From Osmia lignaria lignaria (taxonomy: Eukaryota; Arthropoda; Insecta; Hymenoptera; Megachilidae), in NCBI RefSeq assembly GCF_051020975.1, contig NC_135037.1:9548001-9612000 (forward strand): 64,000 nucleotides of DNA. The letters run 5' to 3'. The position numbers and the translations under genes were made by a program. How positions within the stretch are numbered: position 1 is the first letter of the stretch; the number at the start of each line of letters is the position of its first letter. This document shows, piece after piece, positions 1-14,700 of this stretch. The notes beneath the pieces were generated by a model. That model had not been told where the DNA came from. It was given only the letters and a program-made list of their open reading frames with translations, and did not search any database.

Positions 1-1395
1 TAAAAAGGGCGAAACACGAACGGGTGAGCAACAGCATGTGGACCGGGAATGGGGTTTTACGCCAGATATAATCGTAATAATTTCGAAGCGGGGTGACACG
101 AGCTCGCCTGTTTAAGGGAACCCTACCGACGCTTTTAGCTGCAGGTTCACGGGCAATCGTTTCTCGTTCGGGGAGAATATTGCCGAGTGATACATTGTCC
201 TAAGCCGGTGACACGATTTAACGACGTGCAACGCGAGTTGACGCCTACTTTTGAGCTCCGCAGTCCGTGAAAGGGAGAAACGTCCATTAGTTTTCTATCG
301 TTTCGCGACAAATCGTGCCGATCAAAGGGGTTGTTTCGGGAAAACGTGTACAAATTTCAAATATATGAAATATTCATTCGAGAATATATTTTTTACGCTT
401 TAAATTATAAAAGAAAATTTTTCTGAACCGATAGGATGAGAATAGTTTTGTCAATCGAGGAAGTCTGATAATCAAATTCCAGCATGCCGGATCGATTTCG
501 AGTTTTCCCCCTTACCCCCTTAACCAATACCGATTATGACCGCTTTCTCTCGGTACCGTTTCCTCGTCTAACAGCTTCCAACCTGTCACGGCTAGCTAGC
601 AACGCTCGTCGAATCAGCTTCTCACGGTTTGACGAGTAACCGATACCCGGTCTACCTGGAACAGTTCGAATGTTGTCCCTGCTTTCGGTTCGCGTTCATC
701 GTACAAAGCGAACGACCGGGATACTTGAATTTTCGTTGGACGACTTTGCGTTCGATTTATCGCGGTAACGACGAGCGAATCTGGCAAAGCGAGCTGCCAG
801 TAAAATTGGCCGGCTATCCAAACGGGTGCGAGTCGACGCCGGCGGCGGACCCACATCCATCAAGGCGGCCCACAAGCGGACCATTATTGCGGCCTTTCTG
901 CCGTAATTGAATTTAAGCACGAGCGAAGATATTATTTAACTAATTAGACACAAAGGGCGCGTTCACGACGACGGGCCAATCGCGATTGCCCATCGCGCGC
1001 ATATACCGGCCCCACTGGGAGCTGGTCGAGAGACGAAAAGAGAGAACGAGAGAGAACGAACGACCGGTCAGAGGTGGAGGGAGAGAATACAGCAGGGGGT
1101 AGAAGCCGTTTGTTTTAAAACAGCCGGTCGTTGACGCGTCGCTGGACGGCGATTCGTTATTCCGACGTTGCCCGCCCGTCGCGGGAAAAACGATCCTTCC
1201 TCTCTTTCGCTCTTGCGTTCGATTTCCGCTGAAAGAGAGGAAATTTCGCGACCGCGATAAAATTTGCCTTAACAGAAATTTAGAATAACGCAAGCACCCA
1301 TGTGTCGTGGGAACAATAGCAAACAAAGGTGCCGATAGGGACGTAATAGAATGCTCTGACATAGATCTATCGGCTCGGTTTCTTTTTGTTCGCAG
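1..1395. other. sv intron, 3' part
   Basis: This is non-coding sequence before the paired-domain exon. No frame here encodes the missing N-terminal half of the paired domain, so it is read as the tail of an intron. A GATCAAAGGG motif (320-329, TCF-like) and a CGTGGGAAC motif (1306-1314, Su(H)-like) are the only sites I picked out. Confidence 0.6.
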
Positions 1396-1593
1396 GTATT
1401 ACGAAACCGGCAGCTTCAAGGCTGGCGTGATAGGCGGCTCGAAACCTAAGGTGGCGACGCCGCCGGTCGTCGAAGCGATCGCCAACTACAAGAGGGACAA
1501 CCCGACAATGTTCGCCTGGGAGATCAGGGACCGATTGCTGGCCGAAGGCATTTGCTCTCAAGACAACGTGCCATCCGTCTCCTCGATCAATCG
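1396..1593 (+). CDS. sv: sv exon: second half of paired domain (RED subdomain)
   Basis: The acceptor tttgttcgcag ends at 1395 and the donor gtgagtc begins at 1594. The exon enters with the third base of an Arg codon and leaves after two bases of another Arg codon. The residues run from YYETGSFKAGVIGGSKPKVA to MFAWEIRDRLLAEGI and PSVSSINR, which is the linker and C-terminal helix-turn-helix part of a Pax paired domain. It joins the exon at 11104 to restore SSINR-IVRNKAAEKAK, the usual end of the paired domain in insect Pax2/5/8. The preceding exon, with the N-terminal half of the paired domain, is not in the window. Confidence 0.95.
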
Positions 1594-4500
1594 GTGAGTC
1601 GAAATTCAAACTTCTCCCAACGCGTGAAATCGTCGAGACAAGAAATTTATCGTCCAAAACCTTCCGAAATAATTAAATGCCGCGAGCATATGCCATAGTC
1701 GATTCGCCAATGGGAGCGATTAGTTATCCGACAACTAGGTAGAGTCGTCAGCGAAGCAAGAACCAACCCCCGAAAGTTGCATCGAGATAAAAGCGTGCAC
1801 TCGGTCCGTCGCCCCGATCCTATTGACCTTTCGCAGGTTCCACCGGGAATAGGCCGATTAATTCAAGTGTTTTTACGTCGCCCAGTAGATCGAGCGGGTG
1901 GACAGGAAGGGTGTAAGAGACGGGGGATGTAGCGTGGCTAGGAAGAGTAGTAAAGGGATGGTCTAGGAAACAGGGAGCGAATTCCCATGAGACAGCATTA
2001 CAGCGTATCAGCACCGCGCAAACTGAACGAGTGGAGGATGGTGCCCCTCTTTTCGAACAACAGAAAAGCCAACGCTGAAGTGGCAGGGAAAAAGGATAGA
2101 TAGACAGAAACGAGAGGGGTACCATTGATCGGCACACATATGTCCCGAGATTTAATCAGTCGCTACTTAAGACCTTATCTCCCTCTTCATCCGACGTTCC
2201 CTGTACACACCTACTTCATAGCCTTCTCCTCCCCCTTCCCCTTTTCTCCCTCGATCCCTGCGGCCCGCAAGCCTGATAATGTAATCGAGCGTAATGCGGA
2301 TCGAATTGGCTACAAGTGAAATCCACTAACGCGATTTCCGTCGGCCGCGGCCGTTAATGGGCACGCACGCAAATTAACCGGTCTGCACGTTAGGCGGAAA
2401 CGGTGCCGGGCGACGATTTAAATCTTCGACTCGAGGCTCCGATTGCTCAACACCGGTGTTTGCGCATGTTACCGGCTTTCTGCACTCTTATCTATCTTCG
2501 ATTTTTGTTTCCTCTACGGTTGTTTGTAAAACAATTTCATTAGAAATCTTCGGAAATGATTCTACCGTGTCTGAAATTGAATAATCATAATACTTCTTCT
2601 GTATCAATAGTCAACGAGTGTTCAAAAGCAGACTGAAAACTTCAGTAGCATAATTTTGTTCATTTTATTAGCAGCAGGTCGTTGCTGTCGTCATAGTCAG
2701 GATAGCGTGAAACGTGGGCGTACATAGAGGTACAGGAATTGCTTTCTGACCGAGGTTTTCGATGTGTCTAGGATTGCAACGGAGGGTGCGGCGGTGGCTT
2801 GTTGCTCGAGTGACTCCTCCACCTTCTGTCTCTCTCTCTCTCTCTCCTTTTCTCGTCCTCTGAATCTACCTTCTCCTTTTCCTCCTCGTCCGTATCCCCC
2901 GACCCAAGGCCCAGATGGCGGGTATTGATCTGAATCCGGAGAGCAGATCGCCTGGAAAAACTTACCCCGCGGATACTTACCTACCCACCTTAGCTATCTA
3001 CATGCACCTATCCAACCTACCTTCACCCGCTCACGTACACCGAACCCGCAACCTTCCCGTCCTATCTACGTGTAGGTAAATGTATTTCCGCTCGTCGAGC
3101 AATGGATAGAGTTCGCGTGATGCTCCACTGGCTGAAAAGCACTGCACGGAAAACGTGCTTGGACCTTAAGTGATTGTTTACACCGATCGATCGACCCAAG
3201 ATCCATCGGATTAATCTTTTGTTTCTCGATCACGATATTAGAAGAATCGACAGATCTGAGACATTGATGAAACTTTGAACAATTTTATAATTGTAAGAGG
3301 GAGGATTGTTGGTTTAAATTTTGGAATACATATTCGAAAAGTAAAAATGTAGAAGCGTTCGATGAACTGTCGCAAGAAAATGACACATCTATTGTAAAAG
3401 GACAACGAGATATCCGAGGTTTCTCCGTTAGAAAGAAGGAAGTAAGAATATCAGAGAACAGAGCGCGAGCACGCCGGGATTTCTCCCATTATGAGCGTGT
3501 CTCGGTTTTTCTAGCTTCGAGCTAGCTTTCGTACGGAGAAATAATGATACGGCTAATATAATGTATTGTCCTGGTTCGCCGGGGCACTTTGGAAGTGGAC
3601 CGGCTGCGAATGAGAGACAGAAGCGGAGAGAAAGGAAACGGGTGGAAGCGGTGGTTGTGGGCCGGTAGAAAAAAGCGGACGAGCTGAGTGAAATAATGGA
3701 GTGGCTTTCGCGAAAAATAACAGTTATATATCCTGAGTATGAGCCGGGATCGAGGAGGGCGGAAAAAGAGGGGAAAAACGGGAGTAAGATTGGACGCTAA
3801 CTGTTCGAGACTCGTTTCTACCAGTTCACCCTTTTTCTAAGACGACCAAAACGTTTTTATCATCGTTTACTTGTAACTATTTACCGCAAACTGAGGAGTG
3901 AAACGAAGGAGACTAGGTTGGTTGGTTCGCGAATCGTTGAGGAGAAAAGCCACGAAGGTCAAGAAAGGATGAAAATAAGAAAAGAGAAGTTGGCGATGGT
4001 ACCGAGGAGGATTTCGGGAGGAAATATTGATAGGCTCGGGTTCGGCTGCGGAGTCACGCTCGAGTAGCCGTCTCTCGGTCGAGCTCTATCTTGCACACGT
4101 ATACAAAGCGAACTTGTAGAGGGGTCCGTTCTGCTCTCAGCTCGCGGTCTCTCTTTCTCTCCAGCTTTCTCCACGAGAACTCCTCTCGTTCCTTCCTGCT
4201 TGCTTCGAGGAAGTCTCAGGGGCAGATCGATAAGGAGCGAGGTTCGCCCGAGAGCTTTACTCCGGCTTCACAGCCTCCTTCTTCTTCTCCTTTCCTCCAG
4301 GCAGCCCTCCACGTCGACGTCACGCTCCCGCGTTCGCGTGTGCTTTTCGCGTTCGCCCTTTCTTGCGGCCACCGCCGACCTAGTCGATATCGCCTCCAAG
4401 GGAAGATGACTCCCTTGCCTTTCCTCTTCTTCCGCTCGTACATCTTTCTTCGCCGCCCCTTCTTAACCCGGACTATGTCTTATGAATCATTTTGTCGTCG

Positions 4501-5735
4501 GTATCGTTTTCGATCGGTCTAAAGTCCGAAGATCCGAAGAAGATCCATGGAAAGAAAGATCGTGACCGATTCATCATTTCCATCATTTCCATCATTTCCA
4601 TCGTTTCGTCCCGTTACTTTAATTCGACGTAATGACCAGCGAGGCAACAACAGTTGGTAGGAAATCTGTCGCGTCGAATCTCGATGGAATTGTATCAATC
4701 TGTCATCGCTCTGTTCTGCCTTCTCTTTCTCTCTTCTTTCCACTATCGTACGGGTCAATCTCCCGTGGAGGAACAGCCGAACGGGTCTCTGCTTTGCTCT
4801 CCATTACTTCCATATCATTTCGCACCCCCGGAACCTCGAAGAGCGCCGCCACGCCGTAAGCGGCGCAGAAGCAGCCAAGCCATATGGCCGGCTGTTCTCC
4901 ACGAAACCAGGGACAAGGGTGGCCGCCAATAGGATCGCTGCTACTTTCATGCCACTTTCGGCTTTCCGCTCCACGTCACTGCTATCTCCCTGTTCATCTT
5001 TCGCTTATTAAATTACATCCCCATAAATAACGCCTGCCTACCGGACTGCCTTATTTACCATTCCATCGACTCCGCGGGAGGAAGCATCCCTCTGCTTCTT
5101 TCCTAAAGATGAGGAACCTCATCTTTTGGTTCTACTTTCGTTTCCTCCTTTATCGTATCTTGTTATCAAAATATCAAAACACGTCGGTAAACAATTCAAA
5201 TTGCTCGTTTAAATAACGCTAAAAAAGGAACGAAAGATCGAAACCGTTTTACGGAGAACAATCGCGGTCGAAAACACAAGTGAAAATAACAGAGCGTTGT
5301 TCCGGCGCGCCGGGTTAAAAGCCGCACACGCGGATTGAAAGGAAACAATATGGTGCACGGTGAAGTTTCGTTAAAGCAGCCATATTTGCAGAACAGTCAA
5401 GTCCCCTCCTACGTTAACCGAGAGAGCACCCTCGGGGTTGGGCGGAGGATTCGGGGATGATGCTCCGCGTTCAGAGCGGCAGCGACGGCGCGTATCCATA
5501 ACCGTCCTTTGTCTGGATAACGCAATTATTACAGCGTTTCATCATACTCCCCTCTCGACCAAAATTAGCCTCAAATGAAGTTACAATTACGGGTGCTCGG
5601 TATCCCTGGGCGTCGAACGAAGGGAAAGCGATACGAGAGACAGAGAGATATTGCTCAGGGGTTGAACGTCGATGTCGACGAGGAGGAGGACGACAACCGC
5701 AGCAACAACGACGGGAAAGACGACGATGAAGAGGC

Positions 5736-5778
<43 letters not shown>

Positions 5779-8700
5779 TGCCGACCGAGATACGCAATCC
5801 AGGTTGCCGTGGAAACGTCAGAGGACAGACGGAACCGCAATGAAACCGGATGGCCGCCTACTCTGCCAGCCCATAATGCTTCGTCCCCTTTTGTTCTTGG
5901 CCGAGAGCTGGAATACTAAAGTTACTCGGCCAGTACACTGTCAAAATTGTTCCGCCGAACGACGCGGATGCGCTTGGCCACGAAACACCGACATGAATTT
6001 TTTGCAATTTCAAATTATTCCTTTATGAGCGATGAGAAAATTGCGATCCAAGCAAGATTCTAGCATGACTAACGCGGGGACTATCGCAACGCCTGAATCG
6101 CTAACGAGGGAAAGATAGAATTTCAGCGTGGCGAGCGATGACTCGCGGAAACGAGCGTTTAATAGCTCGATGAAGCCAATGATTGACAGTTAATGAAGCA
6201 TCGGATATTCGATGATTAATCGGCCATCTCCGATGAAGTAATCACGGAGAAGTTTAATCGAATATTATTGTACAGCACGCGGCCAACGTAATATGCCTAG
6301 TAATCGAGCGTAGCGCGAAATGGCGACGTCAGCTGGTAGGGAATTAAGAATTCTCTATCAATAATCTCCTAGGAGGAACACAATCTGAGAATGCAAAAAC
6401 TTTCCCGCTTCCACGTGCTCTTTTCAGATTCTCTATTCGTCCAAGTAATTGACGAGCGGTCTCTCGGTATCGAACGAAACACAAATCATCTTACAGCATC
6501 ACGCGATTGTAAAATCAGGAATATTGTCGAAATGAAAATGTAGCGAACCCGCTTGTCAAACGTTACGAAATTTCAAAGGACTGTGGCGTCGAAATTACTG
6601 TGGCGTAACACGAGCCTTAAAAATTTGCATCGCAATGCAAATGACCGTGGCGAACAGTCGAAGAATTTGAAGGATCGACGACTTCATAAGTTATCCAGTC
6701 CAGAAGGGGATCGATTTTCCGAGGCTCGAAACGCATAATAGCTTGTAGATAGACTTTATGCCCTCTCGACTCGCTCGTCTGAGGGGTGAGAGGTGCCGGT
6801 AGAGACGATATATTATAAATCGTGTGTTACATTGTGCTTAGAGTACGATCCTCGTGACTGTTGACTCGCCGGTATCATTGTTGGAAGAGCGGCTTTTGTT
6901 GCTCGTACGCCAGCCATCGCAAACAAACACACAAACACGCTTTACGCCGTTCCCGTGAACGCACGTACGGTGTCACGATGGTGGTTGTACGGTGTCACAG
7001 TTAATATAGTTGTGTGTACGAAGCAGCCAGCTGCTGTTTGACAATGCGAACTACGTCCCCGGATATAATAATATACTCGTCCCTGAGTACCCAGAGAACG
7101 GGCAGACACTTCATCAAAATGACTAGGATGCGGTGTTAGGGTGCCCTGCTACGGTGTTCTGCTTTAATCTAACCCATACCTGGCTCCCCGTGGCCGTGCG
7201 TCGACTTTCGGTACACCCTCGGCTGTCGAGGAAAATCTTGCCTTTCTTTCTATTCTTCCGCAAGATTCTAGGATCGTTATTCCGTCATTTGGGTCAAATT
7301 ATTCGCGTATCGAGAAGATGGAATTTTTATTTTGAAGAATTCGCGTTTCTAGGGAGAAGAAAGCGGAATCGTCGATTGCCAGGATTAATAGGGAGCAGTG
7401 GCGGAAAGCTTGGAAAAATAATTAAGCCCGGCCGCGAAAGGTAACACTGGCAAGAGAAACGGTAAACCCCGCTTCCTCTGGAGTAGCTTTTGTTCAAGAA
7501 TCACACCGTAGTAGCAGCGGGAAGCGGCGAGTACAGCACGCTCGGGGTATATTACAGCCTCCCGAGAGGTGGTGGAATATCAGGATACACCTTTTCCAGC
7601 CATTGTGTGCCTCTGAAGGGCGTACAATGGCCGTGGAGCGAGTCCCGTATTGTGTCTACAGCTCGACGAAATAGTTCTGCCACTCTTTCCCTCGCGTCCG
7701 TTCCATGACCCTCTTTCTCTATCCTCCTCTCAACCCTGCCCACCCATTTCCATCCTCCCTCTCTTTCCTTGACTTTCGGTTAAAGAGAAACGGGACTTCC
7801 GTTCCGATGCTACGCGCCCGCGAACCATCTGCCCCGGGGATGGTAAATCCTCGAAAGCCACCCGAAATCCCCCGCAAATCCTCTCCTAAATATAATGGGG
7901 CGTAATAACTTTTAAGTCCCGCGCGTTAACACCGTGAACGAGTCGATTTAACCATAATCGAGACGACAACTTGATTCCACGAGAAATCGTACGAATATCG
8001 CAAGCGTTAAAGATATCATTTTTTATTTAGCACTGTTACGTGAAACGCGTTAAAATTGATCATTCTCCATCCCTCGATATAATAATCTTTCTCGACGTTA
8101 AAAAAAGTCCTCCTCGAAAGTCGAAGCGACAGGCCTGCGTTTTAATCCGAAGAAATTAAGCCCGATCCGCGGGTAGAAAATTTAAATCCTCTCAGTCACC
8201 GAGCGGCGAACACGGGGGTTAGGGGGTTGAACTGTCAGAGGGCGGAGAGGTCGGGGGTTGGTAGCGACGGTTTTACCGGCGAAATGCGATAAAGTTGCCG
8301 TGGAGGTAATTTGAGTATAAAGTTTTATTCGCAATAATTTAGCCGCGCGCGTAGAAACGAGGGTTGTAAGGGGGTGCCCGCAGAGGTGCTCGCCCCCCGG
8401 GAAGCGTACAGGAGCGCGGGGTCATATATTTGATGGGATACTTGGCATAAAGTCGCGCATAAAAGTAATGCCGGCATTAAAGTTTGTGGTTCCAGAGCCG
8501 TGGCACGGCTGAACCTCATCCTCCGACGTTCTAACAACTATTCTGCTCTTACTCGTGGAACGTCTTTGCGATTTTACGTTGAACCTAAGGAGCCAGGAGG
8601 CGAGGGAGTGTCTTAAAGTATCGACCTCCTTGCTCGTTACGCTTCGAATTCGTGATCCAAAGAAGTTGTTTCAACGACGTCGAACGTCAAAGGGAATAAT

Positions 8701-11700
8701 CGTGGATACGGGTATTCAAGTTTGTTTACCATCGATTTTATGGATATCTTTCGATCGTAATCGTTCATTGATCGTTCACAAGATATAATCAGTCGCGGTT
8801 ACGTTTGTTTGAATCGTGATTCGAGCGACGTTTAAACGTTTAAAAGGAAGATGAAGGAAAAGTCAGTTGCGAAGGGCGGTTGGTGGCAGTTGAGGGTTGA
8901 TAGTCGAGCAGTTTAGTTCAGGAGTGGCCGTTGGGGAACGATCTGATGGCGCCAGGGGAGGCATAGCTTCTTCCCACGTGGCACCCTCGACACGGTCTAC
9001 CCTCATAATTCTGCACGGCCTTCCTCTAGGCGCCACCTCTGGTTTCTCCGAGGCGTCGTAACCGTGAGTGCGACCGAGAACTTGGTCGAAGGGAGAGAAA
9101 TCCCTCCTTGTTCACTGTCGCGAAGGATTGGCGAGCTTTCCGTGCACCCATCCCTCTCGATGAGAAACCGCCATGTGATTTTCCACCACCGACAGCTTCG
9201 CCCTCTTTTCATTTCACACTGCTGTTGTACAGCCAGTCCGAGGAAATGTTATTCAAACTTGGACGAAGTTGATACTGGTATCACGATATTCGTAAATAAT
9301 TGTTTGAGTTACGATCGAAAATTATGTCTTCTTAGGACTTTTCTCTTGAATATCGGTGGATGATTAACGCGTGCCGCGAAGTACGCGCTCGAGAATTAAA
9401 GCAAACCTGTTCCATGTTAATTTCGCGACGTGGAAGTTACATAAATCATGCAACAGCGTGTTGCGCCGAATCGCTAACGGTCGGTAGTACTTATAAATGC
9501 GTCGAGCAAGTACAGCGAACGCGATGCTAATTAGAAGAGAGGAATGGCTCGGCCGATGAGTTTCAGTGGAATGCTTCTGCTCGAAACACGGGAACGTGTG
9601 GCAACGGTTCGCACCATCTGTACGTCGATAAAATCTGCACCTGTTGTACGAACGTTCTCCGCCGTTACACTTATTAGATCGTCGATCGTGCTCATTATAC
9701 CGGGGCCGTTACATTTTATCGCGATACGCGGAAGTCACGCGTCCGATTTCCATCGTTTCTAGATTCAGCCAACTTTTAGCAATTTCAGCAATTAAAATTT
9801 CACGCGCCCGTTAACTTTCTACGTTTGTTCGAATTAAAATAGATTCGGAATAGGTGTGCGATAACTCGAGGGTTTATCATATAATCGTGTAGGGTGTGCG
9901 CGTATCTTGAACAGATTGAAGCAAATATCCTGGCGGGGACATCGAACGTTGCTAACCAACCACCCCAGGAGTCTAACCCTGATAAGGATCGTTGCTAATT
10001 GTTGCGAATTGGCGAAGGTGGCGAACGAACCAGGGAGATCGGGCAACAGGTGTCATCTGATTGATCGCCGTAGCTCGCACCCCCACGATTACCTAGCCCA
10101 CAAACACATCCACGACAGAAACGAACGACTTAATGCCGATCCATTACGCGCTGGCCCATCCCGACGCGAAACCGCTGACCCATTATCCGTGGAAACCTTT
10201 CGAGCCTCGAAGACAAGGGAAACCAGAGTGCTTCCTCTGGAAAAATGTTCGTCCATCTCGTTGCCTAGGGGTTGATAAGCGACAAATTCGCTGTGAAACG
10301 TTACGTTAGCAATATTTGAACAACGAAGCTTGGGGTCAAGCTCGAGAAAGCGTAATCGGCGATGACCAGCGGCTCCGTCCACTTCGCGCCAGCTTCTTCC
10401 GCGAAGCGTGGCGTGCCACGTACCTAGCTACATACGTGGCAAGATTAACAACGCCGCCGTGAATATTCGCCAGAATAATTGATACCGACGTCGGTCTGGC
10501 TGGCCGTTGAAACCGCACGCACAATATATCACGGGTAATAAGCAGTCGGTGCACGGCCGGATGCTGGCTCGAAACCGGCCAGCTACGGGACTTCGTTACA
10601 GCAGACCGATGTCTGGCGGACTCCTCGATGCGATTGTGATACGCGACCGTTCCGCAGAGTCATCGAAGGTGCAGGCGCTCCGGCGGCTCTGTCCGGAACA
10701 ATGGCGAACGACACGCGTTCCTCCGTACACCCACCCACACACGTGTAATAAACCCCGTAACAGTTGCCGCGACGAAGGTGTACGCGGTAGGTACGTCGAC
10801 CACGGGGAATGATTGTGCGCGAAGTGGCTCGTCTAATCGTAATTAATCATCCGGTAACCCCTGGCTGTTAACGGGATGATTGGTATCTGATGCTTTCTAG
10901 TTATCTCCCGTATCACGGCGAGATGTGTCCGGTTAATAAAACTGCTTAACTTTCCATTACATTGTAATCGAATGAATATAATTTGTAAGTAATTTATCCC
11001 AAGATCCCGTGAAAATGATGAAAATTGCAAGTATAACCGGGCAGATCGAATACCGTCGATTTAATGACTTGTAAATCTGTAGAACGCGATCTATTGTCCG
11101 CAGAATCGTGAGGAACAAAGCGGCGGAGAAGGCGAAACACGCGCATCAGCAGCAGCAAGCGCAGCAGCAGCAAGGTCAGCAACAAGGTCAGCCGGGATCA
11201 GGTGGTTCCGTGTCGGTGATAGCCCATGCACCTGCAACTGCAGCGGGTCATCCGGCTGCAACCGCTCCCAACGCTTACAGCATTAGCGGCATCCTGGGAA
11301 TCCCGGCTCACCATCAGGACCCCAATGGCAACAGCATCAAGCGGAAACGTTCCGACGACGGTGAGTCATTGAATTCTTCGCCATCCCGATGATCTCTCGA
11401 CCCTCGCGATAACTCTTCCGATCGAGAGGATTAACTCTGTCCGCTCGGACAGCCGGAGAGCGGTAACGTCACGCGAAAACCAATGCAAAGCGTATCGGCT
11501 GCTCGAAAAACGGTTAACATTCGGTGTGACGGCTCGAAGAAGTAGAAGAAGAAGAAAAAGAGCCCCGGAGTTACTTATATAAACGTCGGATCGGATCGTC
11601 GAAGGCATCGCAGCTACATTTCACTGACAATAGTTACATAAGGGCAGGCAAGAAACAAGATATCGCTTGGATCGACGTTACAGCCGAGTAAATCGGCGCG

Positions 11701-14700
11701 AGTTTCGTCGGCTTGCTCGCCACCGCGTCAAGAACAATGCAGAAGTTGAAGAGTTTTGCGAGAAACGAGACGATGATGCCGCGGCACTTTACACCGCTCG
11801 TCTTTCCCAATTTGCAAACTCCCATTGTTTATCACTCCCCCCTGAAACTCGTTGAAACTTACTTATTTCGAGACAAAAGGGTAGAGAAAACACGAAGGAA
11901 AGGATCGAGAGATTATTGTTCTCTAAACAATTATCATCGCTGTAGTAACGAACAATTAATAGATCGAGCAATCTTATTTGCCTGCAATCGAACAATTTCC
12001 TCCACCGCGTTGTCGCGAGCCGAGATTGGCTACACACGACGAAGTTATCGGGGATAAGTCAAACGTCGACCGACACGTGCCGCGATTCATTCCGCTGTCG
12101 TTGCGTGAATAACGTGTCCCGAAATATTCCCTACACGTGCCACCCACACGTGACCGACCTCGCTCTAACCGAAAGAGCTCTTTTTTTCAAATATTCCTCC
12201 TCCGAGGCGCGAACATAGAGCCAATGAGCGACTAGTTTCCAGCCGAATCGAATCACGGGTTGCACGTGCCATAGGATTTACTTTTCGTCTTGCTAATTTC
12301 GCGACCCATAGCTAATGATCGAGTTTCAGCAAAAATTCCAAGGATACATGAAACAATCGAGCATTTCGCGTGTCCTCGATGAAAATCACTCGGCTGGGTA
12401 TCGCTAGGCGAGGTGTACACGTACGTATGTAGGTATCGATTCGTTGGCAGCGAGCTGATGCCGATGGTACGCGAATAATTCGATATAATCGGATTATGAG
12501 AGCGGCAATATGCGGTCGCAAAAGTGGTCGCGTCCGCGGCAAGAGCACTCAGTGTTTTGCGGCTGGCGAGGGTACACGCGTATTAGATTATAAACTTCAC
12601 AGACCACAACGGCTTCTATCCCGACCCAACGACACATTAGTCTCCCTGTCCTCCAGGGAGATCATCGATGTACCCGCGCGCCTCTTAACCGGCTGGAATT
12701 TCAACGAGCGAGCCGACAACACCTTGCGGTGAATGCGTCCAATACATTGTACTTACTCGCGTCGCGACGCGTCCGATGAAAAGCCCGCGACGAAAGAACC
12801 GGAACATCGCAACGATATGTGGAACCGATTGGCAGTTTACCTTTTTTCCAAATAACTCTCCGAGACAGACCACAAATTCCTATTCCTTTTTGTCGATAAA
12901 TTGTTAAGGTATTCGTAGCTCAATTTCAGCGATATTTTAAAAGGATTTGTACATACAAGATGAGCTTGAAGATTTTTCTAAATTCTTGACGTTCCAAAGT
13001 AACCGGAAGTAGATAGACTAGGAAAGTTTTCAAATCACTGACCGTACATCAGTATGGTTATTTATGTGCTCGGTATAGTAGCTAAGGCGGCCTTCGAATC
13101 GAAGAATCCCCGGGGCTTATTACGAATTTACGAACAACCTCTCGAGGGAAGCATTGCAATCTATCGGGGCTGTTTGTTGTCGCGTTACATCTGCGCGCTT
13201 TTGCCCTACAGAGAATCGAAAAGGCCGGCGTGTCCCACCCTATATTCGTGGACGTGGATGTAGGGGACACACCGGGACCAGATTCACCCCAGAGTCCATT
13301 ATTACTCGTGTATTGTATTGCTTAACATTGACTCAATTGCTTTCGAATAACGCGAACGCGCTCTCGCTCGCTTACTCGCGTACGTTTTGCCCTCACGGAC
13401 ATCAATCGAATTATTCGATTTAGTGCTCTTTTCGAGAGGGGGAGGGGAGAAACGCTGACCTTCCTTCCGCCATAACTCAACCACTGTCAAATCTGTCGAG
13501 CACCAGTGACCGTAATTTTGCAATAGCTACAAGAATTTGCATTAGACAGCATAACGCGTGCCGCACCATTCGTCCGATTAATTTATCGGTCTATCGATGA
13601 ACTTGAGCCGACTGATATCGGGAGAATTAAATTCAAAAATTCGATAAGTCTAAAGATAATTTTCAGTTTCCCTGAAACGAGACCCGGTTAAAACGAATCC
13701 ACGAACGCGTTCTAAACTCTAATGAAATCGCGATGGAACGCGTTAGACGAAAACCATCGTCCGCTCGGTAGATACCAGGGAGCACGATTAACTCGGCCGA
13801 TCGAATCGTAAAATTCGAGCAAGTTCATGGAAGCCCACGGTACCCCCGATGCGGCGTGTTTGAAACGGGGGTTTTATAGCGGTCCAGGAACAAACCCTGC
13901 CGCTCGAATGGTCGGGACCGTCGCGTCGGCCTGCCGGACAATCACAACTTGACAGGGAGGTTTAACGAGCCCTATGCTAGCTACTCCACCCATCTACCCT
14001 CGGATGGTCATTTAATTATTCGAGATACCCAAACGTTGGACCATCTACCCCTACCTCGGCTCGTCCGTTTTTCCCCCCTTCTACGGTTAGAATCGTCGGT
14101 CAGTTTCCTCCTTCCCTGTCCACCACCCTCGTGGCGGCCACTAAAAGGGTACAGCGGTGTCCAACATCCTCCCCGTCCCGTTCTCTCCCTCTGGTAAAAA
14201 CCCATACCCACGGATACCAGCGATGTACCAAAGCTCGTCCCACGTGCTTGTTTCTATATTAAACCGACGGGATGGCCCGGAGATAATAAAGACATATAAT
14301 GGAATCGAAATTGTTTCTCTATCTATCAATGCCATACACCGTCTATGCGAACCTCGTCGCACCGCGCCGCGCCGCGCCGCGTCGTTCAATCCGTCCGACA
14401 GATTCAATTTAGTTTCACGTGCGGCCACGTTTAATTTGTGTCTTGATTCCGTGAGTAATACGCGGCGAACAGAAGCACCGCGTACGTTCCCTGACACAGA
14501 TAACCCGGGAATCGCGTTTGGGAGATGAATTCGTCGCGCACTCGTTTCGCGGACCGGTGTGTCGTCGATTATCGTGTCCCAAAGCGACCACCACCCTTTG
14601 ATACCGCGTTCCCGTTAATTGTATAATGAAACATCGGTCATCGCACAAAGGCTCGATTCCCGTTCGTTCCCACCGCTAATATGGAACGATGAAACGCGAG

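Larger units (their letters stand above)
1594..11103. other. sv large intron (9.5 kb) inside the paired domain
   Basis: This intron splits an Arg codon of the paired domain. It holds microsatellites (CT-rich at about 2829-2848; catcatttc copies at 4572-4602; GAGCCG copies at 5736-5778) and many short chance frames on both strands. I see no conserved protein, RNA gene or transposon in it. Regulatory elements are likely by size and position in a developmental gene, but none can be called from sequence alone. Confidence 0.7.

Noticed and set aside
1..1395. Possible first paired-box exon of sv
   Set aside because: No frame shows the expected N-terminal paired-domain sequence, so that exon lies outside the window.
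5575..6028. Arg-Ser and Gly-Ala dipeptide frames on both strands
   Set aside because: Direct product of the GAGCCG repeat.
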